DNA from: CBDFLD01 sp965249005
GTDB lineage: Bacteria; Acidobacteriota; UBA6911
Direction: 5' to 3'
Assembly (NCBI GenBank): GCA_965249005.1
Contig: CBDFLD010000022.1
Location: 496,001 to 560,000, forward strand
DNA length: 64,000 bases
Part shown: one piece after another, positions 61,501 to 64,000 of the stretch
Position numbering within the stretch: position 1 is the stretch's first letter
Layout: every line of letters begins with the position of its first letter
Notes under the pieces: model-generated
What the model was told of the DNA's origin: nothing
The model's input: only the letters and a program-made list of their open reading frames with translations
Databases searched by the model: none
Made by a program: the position numbers and the translations under genes

Positions 61501-62089
61501 GACCAGCTCCTTCATCGACGTCCGGCATCTGTTCAATGGCAATGTGATCTATGAGCTGCCCTTCGGACGGGGTCGCCGCTGGGGAAGTTTTTCGAATCGC
61601 TTCCTGGAGGGGGCCCTGGGAGGCTGGCAGGTAAACGGCATTGTCGTCTACAGCTCGGGACTGAAGGGGACGATTAGCAGTCTCGGTCGTAACACGCTGA
61701 CAACCGGAGATTCCTCCACAGTCACGTTCGATGGGACCGACCCGAGCTTGACGAGCAAAGTGATTCGTGGAGACGCGATTGAATTCCTTACTGAAGCGGA
61801 GAAGACCCTGTTTTCGCATCCGGTGGCTGGAAGTGCGGGGCTCGCGGCCCAGCGATACTTCCACAGCCCGGCCATCTGGGCGGTGGACGCAAGCGTGTTC
61901 AAGGAATTTACAACCCCCTGGGTAGCCGGCGAGAACGCCCGCCTGCAGTTACGCGCCGAGGCCTTCAACCTGACCAACAGTCCCCGCTTTTCCCGCTTCA
62001 ACCTCAATTTTTCTTCTCCGGCGTTCGGCAGGATCACGGCCTCGCGTCCGCCGCGCATTGTCCAGGTGGCCTTGAAGTTCATATTCTGA
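58538..62089 (+). CDS. TonB-dependent receptor with CarboxypepD-regulatory and plug domains
   Basis: An outer membrane receptor of 1183 aa with GTG start. A signal peptide (ALVLAASICFSSFTTSDVLG) is followed by a CarboxypepD_reg domain (GVAKDPTDAVVPGLVVTLTD and YVFVNIRPGFYTLGAEL, about 30-115). A plug-like region follows, containing RDNPMF-like NDLPLVDRNPMFLFYLQAG and VIVEAMAEYRVVTSSASAEH, then the barrel ending PPRIVQVALKFIF. It is complete, unlike the plug-less receptor at 7876-10641. The GWxTD gene follows after 11 bp, so the two are an operon. Uptake of large ligands is the likely role; the ligand is unknown. Confidence 0.9.
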   Translation: MRWKVPSALVLAASICFSSFTTSDVLGQAANARVDGVAKDPTDAVVPGLVVTLTDQGTNLTHEVSTNERGRYVFVNIRPGFYTLGAELAGFKSYTRPDLKVEVGDALTLDIVLETGEISQQITVTASPPTVDRVSQSLGGVVNERKINDLPLVDRNPMFLFYLQAGTNRFGEFVGGMQGRVDGLRMTQSNVQIEGISAGDPDITRGASYSAAPVIVEAMAEYRVVTSSASAEHGLGSGAQVQLLYKSGTNDFHGSVFYFHRNGALNANDFFRNRGGLERPFFLRHQYGFAIGGPVIKNKAFFHFTYERIDELQDSTVLRTVYTDRFKNTGIFQYLDRNTAEIQEFDLTTIDPTRVGMSSLWSSFAAQLPSPNNNDSGDGFNTAGYRFSSDNPLSEWRFVVKGDYILNDRHRLAVSVANRELDNPSARHILGHRNSTFLNRYPAGIVTLASTFTTNFLNELRFGGTSRKWIGSNGDETRFTSFPMLNFNGLGGPSRGGNANRSVFLPQSGPNATLTINDNLTWIRGDHTFKGGVDIRINRANASFGGDFYLPVADTNNAFNPANIPALPGLSGADRARAQQLTNDVTGSLGLYLQTFQQITPDGGAFVPLETRFRRWRSREYSFFFQDTWKVTDWLTLQLGTRYEVLPSTFEDQGIFSYPVSGGQACVQCVFGISGPGETTLGVLPEAGRELYQTDRNNFAPNLGFTLDPTGSGKWSLAGNYRISYDRNPISNTLFQDAINPGATATAAVFGRAGDRLDRTFDLVDTIDPGTPFGPKAFDRTGQALVWDDSYTTPYVQSWSLRIQREIMRDTLVEAAYVGNHAVGMPRAANINQVMVRENGYLDGFLAAQRNLAASGDPLAGEDTGVFGQIWNVMVPPDRNSQLANISRGEVAAVADFIDRSRAFRGYLQAAGLPLNFFRANPQFTNAWLLGRNSHSTYHGLKVEVRRRFSEGLQFQTNYAFSKTLTDFEGNQAQINHFRDNADFGLDKTSSFIDVRHLFNGNVIYELPFGRGRRWGSFSNRFLEGALGGWQVNGIVVYSSGLKGTISSLGRNTLTTGDSSTVTFDGTDPSLTSKVIRGDAIEFLTEAEKTLFSHPVAGSAGLAAQRYFHSPAIWAVDASVFKEFTTPWVAGENARLQLRAEAFNLTNSPRFSRFNLNFSSPAFGRITASRPPRIVQVALKFIF

Positions 62090-62100
62090 GAAGTGGCCGC

Positions 62101-63735
62101 ATGATCGATCAGCGAAACAGAACCGGTTATTTGCTGGCGATACTCCTCTCGTTTCACCCCCTCCCGGGTGCTGGACGCCCAGGTCAGGAATCTCTCCGGC
62201 AAGCCGACCGGAACCAGCAACGACCGGAAGAATCCGTTGACTACTACGACAAGTGGCTCGAAGAGGACGTTGTCTACATCATTTCCCAGGACGAGCGGGA
62301 CGTCTTCGGCAAGCTGACCACCGACCAGGAACGAGACCGCTTCATTGAACAGTTCTGGTGGCGCCGTGACACAGATCCCAGGTCTGCCGAGAACGAATAC
62401 AAGATCGAACATTACCGGCGCATCCAGTACGCCAATGACCATTTCCATGCCGGGATCAGGGGTTGGAGAACCGATCGCGGCAGGGTTTACATTCTGTTCG
62501 GACCACCCGACCGCAAGGAGAGCCATCCGGCCGGCGGCTGGTACCAGAGAAAAGCGCATGAAGGCGGTGGCTCCACCTCCACCTTCCCGTTTGAAATCTG
62601 GGAGTACCGGCACATCGAGGGTGTGGGATCGGACATCGAACTGGAATTCGTGGATCCCAGCGCCTCCAATCTTTACCGTCTCACGCTCGACCCCCAGGAA
62701 AAAGACGAGTTCCTCCACGTCCCGGGGATGGGACTGACGTTTCGGGAGATGGTGGATCCCGCTTTTAAAGGACAGAAATCAAGGGATCGTGTGCTGGGTC
62801 TGCGCAGCCAGGGGTTGCTGGAGCATGCGGAAATCGTGGAACGGGCCAAAGATCATCCTTTTCAGAAGCAGGAACTCATGCTCAAGATCGCGAATGCCCC
62901 TGCCATTCGCTATGACGATCTGAAGGCGATGGTCCGTACGGCAATCACCTACGGAGAGCTTCCGTTCGACGTTTTGACCGGTTTTGTTCGCATTGATGCG
63001 GACGATTGTCTGGTGGCTCTGACGGTGGTTCTGGACAACTCAAAACTTGCCTTCGAGTCCTGGGCCGGACGTCTGCGCAGCACCCTTCAGATCTACGGGT
63101 TGATCCGAACCCTCACGAAGAGGGTCGCCTTCGAGTTCGACGACGACATCCGGGCTATTTACGATGGCTCCGAGTTGGAGGGGGTGCGGGATCGGACCGC
63201 GGGGTACCAGCGCAAGGTTATTCTGAAGCCCGGTCGCTACAAGCTGGATCTGATCATCCGGGACACGGTCAGTGGCCGAGCCGGAACCAGGACCGTGGGC
63301 ATCCATGTGCCCTCTCAGCCGCTCGAGAAGCTCACCACCAGTTCGGTCGTGTTGAGCAGCGCGATTGAGCCAACCGGCGCGGAGCCCAGTGAGCCGTTCG
63401 TGCTGGGTCCTTTCAAGATCAGCCCGGATCCCGATCGGATCTTCGATCGAAAAGGACCTCTGGGTTTTTACTTCGAGATCTACAACTTCGAAGTGGATCA
63501 ATCCTCCCAGCAGCCTGCGCTTGAGGTCTCCTATGCACTGACACCTAGAGATGGCGAGCCCGCCTCCTATCGCGCCATGCGGAGCGGGCTGGGCCGGGCA
63601 TCCGATCGCCTCTACATCGCCCGTCTTGTGCAGCTGGGTGAGCTGGAGCCTGGTCGCTATGATCTGGTGTGCAAGATCCAGGACCGGCTGAAGGACGAGT
63701 CGATCGTCGTTCGGGAGCCGTTCGAGGTGCGGTGA
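62101..63735 (+). CDS. Exported GWxTD-domain protein
   Basis: A 544-aa protein with a hydrophobic signal (GYLLAILLSFHPLPGAG). The GWxTD domain comprises YYDKWLEEDVVYIISQDERD, RFIEQFWWRRDTDP and the motif GWRTDRGRVYILFGPPD (residues 121-137). The C-terminal half is beta-rich (VALTVVLDNSKLAFESW, YKLDLIIRDTVSGR). GWxTD proteins are common in Acidobacteriota; their function is unknown, but they are often coupled to envelope receptors. It follows the TonB receptor gene by 11 bp and converges with the next kinase gene (18-bp gap). Confidence 0.9.
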   Translation: MIDQRNRTGYLLAILLSFHPLPGAGRPGQESLRQADRNQQRPEESVDYYDKWLEEDVVYIISQDERDVFGKLTTDQERDRFIEQFWWRRDTDPRSAENEYKIEHYRRIQYANDHFHAGIRGWRTDRGRVYILFGPPDRKESHPAGGWYQRKAHEGGGSTSTFPFEIWEYRHIEGVGSDIELEFVDPSASNLYRLTLDPQEKDEFLHVPGMGLTFREMVDPAFKGQKSRDRVLGLRSQGLLEHAEIVERAKDHPFQKQELMLKIANAPAIRYDDLKAMVRTAITYGELPFDVLTGFVRIDADDCLVALTVVLDNSKLAFESWAGRLRSTLQIYGLIRTLTKRVAFEFDDDIRAIYDGSELEGVRDRTAGYQRKVILKPGRYKLDLIIRDTVSGRAGTRTVGIHVPSQPLEKLTTSSVVLSSAIEPTGAEPSEPFVLGPFKISPDPDRIFDRKGPLGFYFEIYNFEVDQSSQQPALEVSYALTPRDGEPASYRAMRSGLGRASDRLYIARLVQLGELEPGRYDLVCKIQDRLKDESIVVREPFEVR

Positions 63736-63753
63736 TCTGTGAGGGGGTCACAA

Positions 63754-64000
63754 TCAGTCGGTGGGCGCGAGGCGTTTGAGTTCTTCGAACCAGTTCTGCA
63801 CGATCCGGATGCGAGTGGGGAAGTGCTGTTCAGTGGCAGCCGTTTCCACGTCATCTCCCTTCTTGAGCAGTAAGAAACGTCCGTCCGGCGCGACGTCGTA
63901 TGAGCGAACCGGAACTGCAGATACATATCTATTCGCAACATGCTCAAACAATTCTTTGGGTGAGCCGGCAGTCAGACGGTTGCCGTTGACTTCGAGTTTC
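63754..64000 (-). CDS. C-terminal end of a second Ser/Thr kinase / PD40-repeat protein (partial)
   Basis: The frame runs off the window at 64000. It ends VRSYDVAPDGRFLLLKKGDD and IRIVQNWFEELKRLAPTD, almost the same as the kinase at 54201-57179 (VRSYDVAPDGRFLVIKRGDD, IRIIQNWFEELKRLAPASE). The nucleotide sequence is also clearly similar along 240 bp. It is therefore a paralogous kinase whose N-terminal half lies beyond the window. The two kinases bracket the TonB receptor/GWxTD pair. Confidence 0.85.
   Translation of the reverse strand, partial: KLEVNGNRLTAGSPKELFEHVANRYVSAVPVRSYDVAPDGRFLLLKKGDDVETAATEQHFPTRIRIVQNWFEELKRLAPTD

Noticed and set aside
1..64000. CRISPR arrays, rRNA or tRNA genes
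   Set aside because: No regularly spaced identical repeats and no cloverleaf-like or rRNA-like stretches were seen in the intergenic gaps.

Overview
The window reads as a chromosomal segment of an Acidobacteriota bacterium, inferred from gene content and not from a marker gene. Typical of that phylum are three very large TonB-dependent, carboxypeptidase-regulatory type outer membrane receptors, a VWFA-related (TIGR03436-type) secreted protein, a GWxTD-domain protein, and ECF sigma factor plus Ser/Thr kinase pairs whose kinases carry a WD40/TolB-like sensor half. No rRNA, tRNA or CRISPR array is visible.

Layout. (1) 0-6.8 kb: the end of an IS256-type element has cut off the 5' part of a DUF3604-type gene. 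An intact IS5/IS1182-like element (2705-4037, TTAA target duplication) lies in the gap between it and a convergent second DUF3604-type lipoprotein gene. (2) 6.9-11.5 kb, minus: an exported protein, a plug-less TonB receptor-like barrel, a secreted FAM20-like kinase and the DUF3604 lipoprotein, possibly one transcript. (3) 11.8-17.6 kb: riboflavin synthase, DUF1820, a VIT/VWA secreted protein, a small exported protein and an SNF-type sodium symporter, with several hairpin repeats. (4) 17.9-24.6 kb: a second secreted FAM20-like kinase, a glycine-rich TonB receptor and its VWFA partner. (5) 24.6-34.7 kb: a serine hydrolase lipoprotein, a Tat-exported heparinase II/III-like enzyme, a GntP permease overlapping a LarA-type nickel racemase, and a PVC-type heme protein overlapping a secreted RidA-repeat protein; this looks like uptake and catabolism of a sugar acid or hydroxy acid released from a polysaccharide. 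(6) 34.7-43.9 kb: two more DUF3604 lipoproteins flanking a minus-strand operon of a PpiC-type isomerase, three HupE/UreJ-type membrane proteins and a DUF2461 protein. (7) 44-54 kb: an AbiE-type toxin-antitoxin pair, a sulfatase, an ECF sigma factor with a decayed kinase remnant, an orphan Phd antitoxin, a crotonase and CoA-transferase pair, a Phd/PIN pair, SelO and a peroxiredoxin. (8) 54.2-64 kb: a Ser/Thr kinase with its ECF sigma factor, a TonB receptor with a GWxTD protein, and the start of a nearly duplicate kinase.

Most notable points. The BCP-type peroxiredoxin at 53567-54037 has an in-frame TGA exactly at the peroxidatic cysteine (TPG-TGA-T), followed by a SECIS-like hairpin, so it is most simply read as a selenoprotein that ordinary gene callers miss. 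Two signal-peptide-bearing kinase-fold proteins with FAM20-type motifs each sit beside a TonB receptor, suggesting phosphorylation outside the cytoplasm. Four DUF3604 (PHP-like) proteins are packed around a PpiC/HupE operon.
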